Shown: positions 54,696 through 63,086 of the stretch, one piece after another
Numbering within the stretch: the stretch's first letter is position 1
Layout of the letters: every line of letters begins with the position of its first letter
From: CAWABB01 sp963701735
Lineage (GTDB): Bacteria > Bacteroidota > Ignavibacteria > UBA10030 > UBA6906
Direction: 5' to 3'
DNA: 64,000 nt
NCBI GenBank assembly: GCA_963701735.1
Contig: CAVPBI010000026.1
Coordinates: 496,001-560,000, forward strand
The notes under the pieces: model-generated
Told to the model about the DNA's origin: nothing
The model's input: only the letters and a program-made list of their open reading frames with translations
The model's database searches: none
Translations under genes and position numbers: made by a program

Positions 54696-54741
54696 ATGAG
54701 CGCTGTCCGAGGTCTATGAAGGGAGATTCGAGGGCCGAAGG

Positions 54742-55407
54742 TCATTGCTTCCAGATCTTGCTCAGCAGGTGGGCCGCCAGATCCCTTCCCCCCAGGCCAA
54801 ACGCGATGGCAAGGGCGAGACAGACTGCACCGAAACCGATCTGAAATGCCGAAACGAGGATCTGGCCGCCGAGCGACAATTGCTCAAGGGCGATGGAAAC
54901 CACGAACAGCAGGATGGCCCATTGAGCGATGTGGCCAATCACATCCGCCCCTGAGATCCCGATATTGCTCAGGTATGTGAATGTGATGGCCCGAACAATC
55001 TTGGCGATGAACGCGCCAAACATCAACACCAGCATTGCGACAATGACATTGGGCATGTAAAGGATAATCTTGTTGAAGAGCGCTGAGGCATTCTGCAGGC
55101 CCAGGCTGTTTAGCGCGGCGAGAATGACCGTGAACATTATCATCCAGTACACCAGGTTTGCCAGCAGGGTGATGGCTGTGTACCTCACACCCCCTTGAAG
55201 AAGGAAGTCTTCAATCCCGGTCTTCTCCGCCAGAAGATCGATGCGGAGCAGTCTGAGAAGGCGCACGACACCCCGGCGGAGGAGGCGGGCGACGACCCAG
55301 CCAATAAGGAGAAGAACAGTCGCGGCAAATAAGGCCGGGAGAGCGGCACTGACCTCCCACCAGAACGATTTCATCGAATCGAGCGTTGTAGCGAATTGAT
55401 CCCACAT
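54742..55407 (-). CDS. Small MscS-related membrane protein with conserved TM-helix repeats (first of two)
   Basis: The protein has 221 residues. The start at 55407 has a strong AAGGAG site. An ATG at 55443 would add 12 residues. Helices include ALPALFAATVLLLIGWVVAR and then RLLRRGVVRLLRLLRID, the TM_helix (PF05552) repeat, and again NLVYWMIMFTVILAALNSLG with LYMPNVIVAMLVLMFGAFIA. The family forms small mechanosensitive-channel-like proteins without the MscS beta domain. A second gene of the same type lies at 57.1 kb. Confidence 0.78.
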   Translation of the reverse strand: MWDQFATTLDSMKSFWWEVSAALPALFAATVLLLIGWVVARLLRRGVVRLLRLLRIDLLAEKTGIEDFLLQGGVRYTAITLLANLVYWMIMFTVILAALNSLGLQNASALFNKIILYMPNVIVAMLVLMFGAFIAKIVRAITFTYLSNIGISGADVIGHIAQWAILLFVVSIALEQLSLGGQILVSAFQIGFGAVCLALAIAFGLGGRDLAAHLLSKIWKQ

Positions 55408-55467
55408 GGACAACTCCTTCAATAGGGTCGTTGAGGGTGACACAGGTCGTGCAGCAGGCCGTCCACC

Positions 55468-57006
55468 CTATTTCCTCTTCTGCACGACGTCATAGAGATC
55501 GTCCCGGCGGTCCCGCCAGTTCAGCACGCTCCCGGCCTGCCGGTGGCTTTTCAACAGCTCGAGGTCTACATCGTCGACGATGACTGTTTCGATGTTGGGC
55601 GTACATTCGGCGGCGACGGCATCGCGCGTAAACGGGATATCCGAAGGCGTAAGAATCCCCGACTGCGCATACTGTATGTCCATGTTTTCGACACCGGGAA
55701 GATTTCCTACCGTTCCGGCGATCGCCACATACACGTGATTCTCGATGCACCGGGCCTGCGCACAGTACCGAACCCGCAGGTAGGCATAACGCTCGTCAGT
55801 GTAGAACGGCACAAAGATGATCCTTGCCCCTTGCTGGACCGCCAGTCTGCTGATCTCCGGAAAGGTGATATCGTAGCCGATCTGAATCGAAATCTTCCCT
55901 CTGTCGGTGTCAAACACCTCAATGCTGTTTCCCGCTTCGACTCCCCACCAACGGCGTTCTTCGGGCGTGATGTGCAGCTTGTACTGCTTCCCGATCCCCC
56001 CGTCGCGCTTGAACAGATATGACACATCGTACAGCCGTTCATCCTCCACGCTGAAGTGTGATCCCCCGATGATATTGATGTTGTATTTGATGGCGAGTTT
56101 CGTGAATAGCTCGAGGTATTGCGGGGTGAATTGCGCTAGCTCGCGAACGGCAAGACCGGGCCGCTGCGACCTGGCAAACGACAGGAGTTGAGCGGTGAAG
56201 AGTTCGGGAAACAAAATGAAGTCACTTTTGTAGTCCGCTGCAACATCCACAAAGTACTCGCAGTGTCGCGCAAACTCTTCGAAGCTCTTGATCTCCCTCA
56301 TCTGGTACTGGACCACACAGATCCTGACCGTCTGAGAGGCAACGAATTGACGCTGAAAATCCGGCAGGTAATCGATATTCGTCCACTCGAGGAGTGTCGC
56401 ATAGCCGACAGATTCCTTGTCTGAATCCATGTACGATTTGAGCAGACGTTTCAGGACGAACCCGTTCGAGAGTTGCGTGGTGAGAACCGGATCGTACAGG
56501 GTCTTGTTGATGACCTTGTCGACATATTCGCGCGCCGTCATCTCGTTCTGGTGTGCCCCGTAGCCCGGAATGCGACCTCCCAGGACGATTCTCATGAGGT
56601 TCTTCTCGCGGGCGAGCTTCTTGCGAGCCTCATACAGGCGGCGTGCCAGACGCATCTTCCTGTACTGCGGGTCCACCATGATTTCGATCCCGTAGAGGGT
56701 GTTCCCCTCCGGGTTATGGTTCCGGATGAACCCCGCGTCCGCGATCTCCCTCCAGTCGTGCCATTCACTGTACAGTGCGAAGTCCAGGATGAGACTGCTT
56801 GAAGAAGCAACGATGCGACCTTCGTATTCAATGCAGAGCTGCCCATCCGGGAACACTGACAGCTGGCTGGTCAGTTGATCACGCTGCCAGGGCTTCATGC
56901 CGGGGAAGCATTTCAACTGAAGTTGAACCAATTGGTCGTAATCCTCTGGACGGATCTGACGAAGAAGGATCTGCTTTTCGAACTGCTTCACGTCGAGACT
57001 GTTCAT
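55468..57006 (-). CDS. Fused GNAT acetyltransferase and carbon-nitrogen hydrolase (nitrilase) with catalytic Cys replaced
   Basis: The protein has 512 residues. ATG 57006 has an AAAGGAAG site. Residues ~15-215 are a GNAT domain (LRQIRPEDYDQLVQLQLKCF, GIEIMVDPQYRKMRLARRLY). Residues ~235-500 are nitrilase-like, with the catalytic Glu in FILFPELFTAQ, Lys in KQYKLHITPEERR, and where the Cys should be a Gly (codon 55876-55878) in ISIQIGYDITFPE. Bifunctional proteins of this order are known in many bacteria, normally with Cys. The hydrolase part may be inactive or bind a ligand only. It lies between two MscS-like genes on the same strand. Confidence 0.85.
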   Translation of the reverse strand: MNSLDVKQFEKQILLRQIRPEDYDQLVQLQLKCFPGMKPWQRDQLTSQLSVFPDGQLCIEYEGRIVASSSSLILDFALYSEWHDWREIADAGFIRNHNPEGNTLYGIEIMVDPQYRKMRLARRLYEARKKLAREKNLMRIVLGGRIPGYGAHQNEMTAREYVDKVINKTLYDPVLTTQLSNGFVLKRLLKSYMDSDKESVGYATLLEWTNIDYLPDFQRQFVASQTVRICVVQYQMREIKSFEEFARHCEYFVDVAADYKSDFILFPELFTAQLLSFARSQRPGLAVRELAQFTPQYLELFTKLAIKYNINIIGGSHFSVEDERLYDVSYLFKRDGGIGKQYKLHITPEERRWWGVEAGNSIEVFDTDRGKISIQIGYDITFPEISRLAVQQGARIIFVPFYTDERYAYLRVRYCAQARCIENHVYVAIAGTVGNLPGVENMDIQYAQSGILTPSDIPFTRDAVAAECTPNIETVIVDDVDLELLKSHRQAGSVLNWRDRRDDLYDVVQKRK

Positions 57007-57058
57007 CACTCTTCCTTTCGAAGTGGCACCAGCCACTTGATGTCCGGGGTGCGATCGT

Positions 57059-57712
57059 CTATTCCTCCAGGGTATCCAGAATTCCCGAAACCATTCGTTT
57101 ACCCCCTACAAGTGCCAGCACAATCACCAGAGCGCCAAGCGTTATGATCGTCACGCTGAAGCCTATCACGACGATTTCACGCGCGATATCCAACTCCGTC
57201 AGCGCCATCGCCGAAAAGAACAGCATGGTCCCGACTTTCGTGAACCGGGCGATCAGCGTTGCCCTAGGCACACTCTCCTTCGCAAGCGCCCTCTGGATGC
57301 TGCCGGCGATCCAACCGGCGAGGAGCCACCCGAGCCCCAGGATTACGACAGAGATGATGAGCTTCGGCAGGAAGAGCACTCCCTGAATGAGGATGTCGGA
57401 CAGGACTGTCAACTGGAGCGCTTCCAGGGATGCGTTCAGCAGAATCAGAAAGACGATCAGGAAGGCAGCGCTGCCAATGAACTCGGAGAAAGCATAGCGG
57501 ACATCAGCTTTGGCAAATGCGGCTCCCCACGTAAACCGGCGCAGGAGGCGGTCAAACCGCAGTACCAGAAGGACCTGCACAACAACGCGTTTGACGAGCC
57601 ATCCCAGGACCCAACCGATAGCGATGAGGACCAGGCCGGCGGCAAGATTTGGCAGGTAGGCGATGAATTTCTCCGTAACGCTCTGAAGGGCCTTTTCCAG
57701 TGGGCTATTCAT
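57059..57712 (-). CDS. Small MscS-related membrane protein with conserved TM-helix repeats (second of two)
   Basis: The protein has 217 residues. It has an amphipathic start (MNSPLEKALQSVTEKFIAYL) and the TM_helix repeat (NLAAGLVLIAIGWVLGWLVK with RVVVQVLLVLRFDRLLRR). A second copy is FLPKLIISVVILGLGWLLAG. The last helix is VVIGFSVTIITLGALVIVLA. The layout is that of the protein at 54.7 kb, so the two probably arose by duplication or together form one channel. Its start overlaps the end of the permease-Usp gene by eight bases, indicating coupled translation. Confidence 0.78.
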   Translation of the reverse strand: MNSPLEKALQSVTEKFIAYLPNLAAGLVLIAIGWVLGWLVKRVVVQVLLVLRFDRLLRRFTWGAAFAKADVRYAFSEFIGSAAFLIVFLILLNASLEALQLTVLSDILIQGVLFLPKLIISVVILGLGWLLAGWIAGSIQRALAKESVPRATLIARFTKVGTMLFFSAMALTELDIAREIVVIGFSVTIITLGALVIVLALVGGKRMVSGILDTLEE

Positions 57713-59981
57713 GCTGGTGTTTGACCTCCTTTTCGGCGGGCATAAAAAGGGTGTTCCAGAACGACCGATGCTCTTCGTACTCCTTCACCCACAGGACGGG
57801 ACAGGCCGATTGTTCAGTGATCTCCTGAGTGAGCGACTGTCCGAGCAGCAATCCGAGGAATCCACCCGACCTGCCGCCCATGACCACGAGGTCCACACGC
57901 TTCGAACGCTGGACGACACCCTCGCGGATCCCTGTGTTGTTTGTGACATGCACCCGTGCACCGAGGCCGCCCGACCTCAGCCGCTCATGGATCTTTGTCA
58001 CCTCCTCATTCCTGCGATCTGGCGGCGTGCCGGGTTCAAAGACGACGGCCACTTCCGCCTTGCAGTGGAAGTAGTCAATGATTGCCGGGGCAATCTCGAA
58101 CGCCAGCCGCGTGTGGATGTTCTCCCCGTATGGAATAAGCACATTCTTGACGGAAGCGGGGTCCACCCTGCCGTGCAAGACCGCCACTTCACAGGGAGCT
58201 CCATCAAGGACGGTGTCGATGACCGAGGCGTTGATTCGATCGACAAGCGTCGGGCGTTGTGTGCGTCCAAGGATGATGAAATTTACATTCTCATCAACTG
58301 CCGTATCGAGGATGCCCTGCGAGATGCGGTGGGCGACATGGACAATCGAGCGGACCGGGACCCCCTGCCTCTGAACGACTGCCCGTGCTTCTTCGAGGAA
58401 TGGAACGAGGCGTTGCCCTTCATCGATGCCGGCTCTGAGCGGAACGCCCTGATCGACTTCAATGACATGCAGCAGGACGACTTCCGAATCGTGTTTCCCC
58501 GCTATGGCCATCGCAATGCTCAACTGGCTGTCCGCGCTTTCCGGATTCGCGAGGGGAACGAGGATGGTGAATTCCTTGCGTTCCAGCCTTTCAAGGGCCG
58601 TCACCTTTCGTACGTGCTCGACCTCCCGCGTCGAAGCATAGAACCGGTACACGACCAGGCCGAGACCGATCCACCCTGCCGTAACGAACCAGCCCAGCGG
58701 GCTGTAGTTGAACATGTACAGGGCGAGGAACAGGAGGAGGGCGATGCCGGCGATCGTGAGATACGGAAACAAAGGGACAAAGAACCCTCGATCCAGGTCG
58801 GGTCGTTTTCTGCGAAGGCGTATGAGCGTAATGTTGACCTGGAGAAACAGCAGCAGGAACATGATGTCGGCCGCAGAGGCAACGTCCTCTATGGGCAGCG
58901 AAATGCATATGAGCACGACGATCACGAACGAGAACACGATGGCAAAATGCGGCGTGAACTTCTTTGCGTGAATCTTGCTGAAGAATGTGGGAAAGTTCCT
59001 GTCCCTGCCCATCGCAAACGCAACGCGCGATGACGAATAGACCGTCGCATTCAGGGCAGACATTGTGGAGATGAGTCCTCCAACCAGCAACATCACCCCT
59101 CCGCCCGTGAAGAACATCTGCGCGACGCCGACGAGAGCAATCTCCTTCTGGGCAGCAAGGAAATCCCAGGGCGTCATTCCGCCCTCCGGTCTGACGGTTC
59201 CGAGCGACGTGACGGCGACAAGCAGATAGATGGGGACGACGATGATCAGGGACAGGAACACCGCCCGGGGGATGTTCTTCTTCGGGTTCTTGACCTCTTC
59301 GGAACACTGCGAGATCACCTCGAAGCCCTGGAACGCAATGAATGTCAACCCCATGGCCTGGAACACGCCTCCCCAGCCGTGAGGCATGAATGGGACGAGC
59401 GCGTCGCTCCAATTCCCCCGTCGAAACATGAGCTCCAGGCCAAAGCCGATGAAGACCGCGAGGATGGCGATCTTGGCCATGGTGACGAAATTGCCGATCT
59501 TCCCGGTCTCGGATGCGCCGCGGAAATTGACGAAGGCGAAGACCATGGCAATCGCAACCGCAAGCAGCTTTTGCGGAGACAAAAGCCCCCAGTGGGGAAT
59601 CGCCACGCCAAACTCCGCCAGGACATGTCCGAAGTATGCGCCGAATCCAAGGGCGTAGAGGCTGCATGCCACGGCATGAGCGAACCAGCTCATCCAGCCC
59701 GAGAGGAAGCCGTTCCATTTCGGCAGGCCCTCCTTCACCCACAGGTACCCGCCCCCGGCATCGTGGTAGCAGGACCCGAGCTCCGCATAGGACATTGCCG
59801 TCAGGAGGGCCACAGCGCCGTTGAGTGCAAAGGCGATGATCAATGCCGGACCGGCCACGCCGGCTGCGATACCTGTAAGGACAAAAATCCCGGCACCGAT
59901 CATTGCCCCGACGCCAATCATCGTGACGTCCAGCAGTTTCATCTCCCTGCTGAGATGCACTTCGGTTCCGAACTTCTTCAT
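57705..59981 (-). CDS. APC-family amino acid permease fused to two universal-stress-protein domains
   Basis: The protein has 758 residues. Residues ~1-455 are an APC permease with 12 helices. It starts with TMIGVGAMIGAGIFVLTGIA (helix 1 GxG motif), then AELGSCYHDAGGGYLWVKEG and FIAFQGFEVISQCSEEVKNP. Residues ~475-620 are a Usp domain (FTILVPLANPESADSQLSIA) and residues ~625-745 a second (VKNVLIPYGENIHTRLAFEI, ending LVVMGGRSGGFLGLLLGQSL). The Usp part could sense ATP or stress and gate uptake. The transported amino acid is unknown. The fusion is known in other bacteria. Confidence 0.88.
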   Translation of the reverse strand: MKKFGTEVHLSREMKLLDVTMIGVGAMIGAGIFVLTGIAAGVAGPALIIAFALNGAVALLTAMSYAELGSCYHDAGGGYLWVKEGLPKWNGFLSGWMSWFAHAVACSLYALGFGAYFGHVLAEFGVAIPHWGLLSPQKLLAVAIAMVFAFVNFRGASETGKIGNFVTMAKIAILAVFIGFGLELMFRRGNWSDALVPFMPHGWGGVFQAMGLTFIAFQGFEVISQCSEEVKNPKKNIPRAVFLSLIIVVPIYLLVAVTSLGTVRPEGGMTPWDFLAAQKEIALVGVAQMFFTGGGVMLLVGGLISTMSALNATVYSSSRVAFAMGRDRNFPTFFSKIHAKKFTPHFAIVFSFVIVVLICISLPIEDVASAADIMFLLLFLQVNITLIRLRRKRPDLDRGFFVPLFPYLTIAGIALLLFLALYMFNYSPLGWFVTAGWIGLGLVVYRFYASTREVEHVRKVTALERLERKEFTILVPLANPESADSQLSIAMAIAGKHDSEVVLLHVIEVDQGVPLRAGIDEGQRLVPFLEEARAVVQRQGVPVRSIVHVAHRISQGILDTAVDENVNFIILGRTQRPTLVDRINASVIDTVLDGAPCEVAVLHGRVDPASVKNVLIPYGENIHTRLAFEIAPAIIDYFHCKAEVAVVFEPGTPPDRRNEEVTKIHERLRSGGLGARVHVTNNTGIREGVVQRSKRVDLVVMGGRSGGFLGLLLGQSLTQEITEQSACPVLWVKEYEEHRSFWNTLFMPAEKEVKHQHE

Positions 59982-60203
59982 GGTACTGTCTCCGGAAACG
60001 TCAGACGTCGAGGGTCATTGGGCGTGGACTCGAGCGTGCGGCACTGAGAAGGCTTTCGCCGATCGACCGATGTGAGTCTTTCAACCGGTCCCCGCGCGGG
60101 TGCAGCGGTCCCCAACCCGAAGGGACAAGCACGCCGACCGCGACGGAGGCACTGAAATCGCTGCAACGAGCCGACAAACCCGGTGGGGACACCCGTTGAT
60201 GCT

Positions 60204-61451
60204 TCAGGCTCCCCGGTTCTCCTCTCCACCCGGAGGACCCTCCTCACCCCTCGGGAAGCCCGCAAATCTATCGATCATGAACAGCAGAATGCCCGTCGCG
60301 ATCAGGCTGGCCAAGACCACAGAATAGATCAGATTCTGAAGGGCATCCCCACCCACCAGGCCCATCTGAATCGGGATCGACGCAAGCACCGCCGCGGCGG
60401 TCCCCTTTGGTATCATCACTCCAATCAACAGTGATTCCCTGCTCACCGGGAGGCTCCGCCTTACCATCAGGTGGATCAAGACGTAACGAGTAACGAGCAG
60501 CGCACCCGTCAGCAGCGCTCCCAGGAAGAGCGTCCTGCTGTCCGATAGCTGTATGGAGAGTCCAAGGTATACGAAAAAAAACGTCTTGATCAGAAAGACA
60601 ATCTCGCCGAAGAACGCCTTTTCCGTTTCGGTGTGCTGTAACGGCGTGAGCCTGTACTTCTTTGTCAGCACAGGAAGGTCCTTGCTGCCGATATTGCCGA
60701 GCGTCACCCCGAATGCAAGAGCGGACACCGGCCCACTGAACCCGAGGAATTCCGTCAGTCCGTACAGAATGAACAGAAATGCGGGTGTTGTCAGGATGGC
60801 GTGTCGAAGCTGCCGGACCCAATGAAGAAGGATGGACCAGAGAACTCCTGCAACAACGCCGAGGATCAATGCGACAAGCAAGGATGCAAGCACCCCACCC
60901 GCGAGACGGCCAGGGTGGACAGCATCGAGTCGCATTCCATCGAGGATCGCCAGCGAGACAACGATGCTGATTGCCTCGCCGAGGGGAGATTCAAGCATCA
61001 GAATTGTGTGGCTGGTCGGACTGAGCTGCAGCTGCCGGACGATAGGGATCACAACTGCGGGAGCCGGAGCAGCGATGACCGCACCGGCGAACAGGGCGAG
61101 GGGCAACGAAAAGTCCGTCAACAGAGTAATCAACCACGTGCAGATGGCGACGGTCACCGCATAGACCACCAGCGTGGTGCTCACGGTCGTCCGGAGGGTC
61201 CTCTGGAGCATGTCTATGCTCAGTTCCATCCCCCCCTCAAAGAGGATGACGACAAGGGCGATGGTTGTAAAGACATGTCCAACCTTGCCAAAATCGGCCG
61301 GCGAGACAATGTGGAGAATCGGGCCAATCACCAGCCCGATCGCCACCAGATACAGGACATCCGGCACGCGCGTTTTGGTGAACAGCGCCACAAACAGGTG
61401 TGCAAGGAAGACCAGGGCACCGACGAATATAATGGTCAACGCCGATTCCAT
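60204..61451 (-). CDS. Cation/proton antiporter (CPA superfamily) with altered core motif
   Basis: The protein has 415 residues and 12-13 helices. The start at 61451 is by homology (MESALTIIFVGALVFLAHLF). Recognisable are LYLVAIGLVIGP, LVVILFEGGMELS and, after helix 5, IAAPAPAVVIPIVRQLQL and ILMLESPLGEAISIVVSLA. Canonical CPA1 exchangers have TDP and ND at these two places. Here they read PAP and GE, so the ion coupling may differ. The C-terminus is a short charged tail. It lies about 220 bases upstream of the permease-Usp gene on the same strand. Confidence 0.8.
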   Translation of the reverse strand: MESALTIIFVGALVFLAHLFVALFTKTRVPDVLYLVAIGLVIGPILHIVSPADFGKVGHVFTTIALVVILFEGGMELSIDMLQRTLRTTVSTTLVVYAVTVAICTWLITLLTDFSLPLALFAGAVIAAPAPAVVIPIVRQLQLSPTSHTILMLESPLGEAISIVVSLAILDGMRLDAVHPGRLAGGVLASLLVALILGVVAGVLWSILLHWVRQLRHAILTTPAFLFILYGLTEFLGFSGPVSALAFGVTLGNIGSKDLPVLTKKYRLTPLQHTETEKAFFGEIVFLIKTFFFVYLGLSIQLSDSRTLFLGALLTGALLVTRYVLIHLMVRRSLPVSRESLLIGVMIPKGTAAAVLASIPIQMGLVGGDALQNLIYSVVLASLIATGILLFMIDRFAGFPRGEEGPPGGEENRGA

Positions 61452-62015
61452 ACACCACGATAGTGCGTCTTTGGAAGATTTGCAAGCTTTTGGTCTGGCG
61501 ACTGCACGCGCTTCTCCCGTACAGATCGGGACTAGCCGCCGCGTCTCCAGCACGGCCAGTATCAGTGGACAAGATCAGAAGAATTGACTATGTTGAAGAA
61601 GCGTCGTCGGTCAGTGCCGTTATCCCCACGCAGCCCGGCACAGGTGGGGTGATGATCCGGCACGACGCCCCACCCAACTCATGTGTCAAGGTCCTGGCAG
61701 CGCAACGCTGGTGGAATTCCGTTCCGATTGAGGAACGTGTTGGCTATGACAGCAGAGGACCTCTCGTGTGGACTCCCTTGCTTGTGAGGATGCCCTCGCT
61801 GACAAAGTGTGTGTTCAGCTCACCCTGAGGTGTATCTGACGCGACTCTGCGGTTTGAGCGCCCCCCACGGAGTCCTCCGGACCGCCCTCAGGCGCCAGAC
61901 ACGACCGATCCGGCTGATCACGCGGCCTGCATCCCGCTGTGGCGCCAGGACGCCGGAGGCGGGGCGCATCCGATCCAGCCACTCCTCCCGTACACGGTAA
62001 CGAAAGGACGAGGCC
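61452..62015. other. Intergenic region without a supported gene
   Basis: About 560 bases between divergent genes. Several short frames occur, none with a ribosome site or protein character. No convincing promoter pair or repeat was found by eye. Confidence 0.45.
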
Positions 62016-62867
62016 ATGCGACGACACAAGATCCGACGAATCCTTGTTCCCACCGATTTCTCACCTCTCTCGTTGCACGCATTGAACCACGCACGACGAC
62101 TGGCCGCACTGACAGGCGGACAGATTACCCTGCTGCATGTCGTTGAACCGTACACCGACTCGTTCAGCGGGGACAGCGGCGCCATGGCAACTGCGCTGAT
62201 GCTGCAGAGGAATCTCAAAACAGCATCCCTGGCCCGACTGCGGAAGATTGCGAAGGGCGGCACAGGTCGCTCCGCGATCAGAATTGACTGTCGGGCAGAC
62301 ATCGGGCCGATCGCAGCAACCATCAGGGAGATTGCATCGTCCGAGCGTCCGGACCTGATCATCATGGGGACACACGGCACCACCGGGTTCGTTGACAATC
62401 TTCTGGGAAGCAACACGTACCGGACGTCCACGCTCTCACGGGTCCCCGTGCTCGGCGTGCATGCACGGATGGCCCCGCGGGGGTACAAGCACATCATCTA
62501 TCCTGTGCGGGAGCATCCGCATGCACTGAAGAAGCTTCCTCTGGCGCTTATGTTCGCCACGCTCTTCAAGTCAACAGTTCATATCCTCGGCTTCATTCCG
62601 GGATCGAAGCAGAACGAGAAAACGACAAGGGCCGCCTGCAGCGTAATTGCCCAGACGCTGAGCGAGGGAGGGGTGGCGGCCAAGATATCGTTTGCAAAGG
62701 ATACGCCATTGGCTGACACAACGATGCGATTCGCCCGCTAGTACCGCGGTGCACTCATGGTGATCAGCCAGGACAGTGATTTCCGGATCGTAGAGATGTT
62801 TAGCGGAACCTTCACAAAGAAGATTCTGCACAAGGCGCTTTCGCCGGTGTTGATTGTACCTCGCTGA
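62016..62867 (+). CDS. Tandem-domain universal stress protein with in-frame TAG
   Basis: The first 241 codons give one full Usp domain (RRILVPTDFSPLSLHALNHA, then IIMGTHGTTGFVDNLLGSNT) and most of a second. TAG (62739-62741) interrupts after TTMRFAR. In the same frame the sequence continues YRGALMVISQDSDFRIVEMF, then SGTFTKKILHKALSPVLIVP and TGA at 62865, which is exactly the missing end of the second domain. The complete protein would have about 283 residues. The stop may be a sequencing error (CAG to TAG), a recent nonsense change, or readthrough. The gene is divergent from the antiporter. Confidence 0.75.
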
Positions 62868-63086
62868 CGGAGTGAGAGGTCACATGCGGTCTGACTTCCC
62901 GTGGCGATTGTCGCAACGCTGCCGTTGAATGTCGCACTGCCGTTGCGGGGCTGTCACATCCCGACGCGCACGGGTGTGTTCGAGCCGATCCTGAAGGCAA
63001 TCCGTGCAGCAGGAATCGCATTCAGAGAAGCAGGGTATCCGAAGGGTAAGCGGTCATCGGCTGAATGACTCACAAGAGAAGCGACC

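Noticed and set aside
61820..62497. A 225-codon minus-strand frame over the Usp gene
   Set aside because: It is antisense to a well-recognised Usp protein and has no domain pattern.
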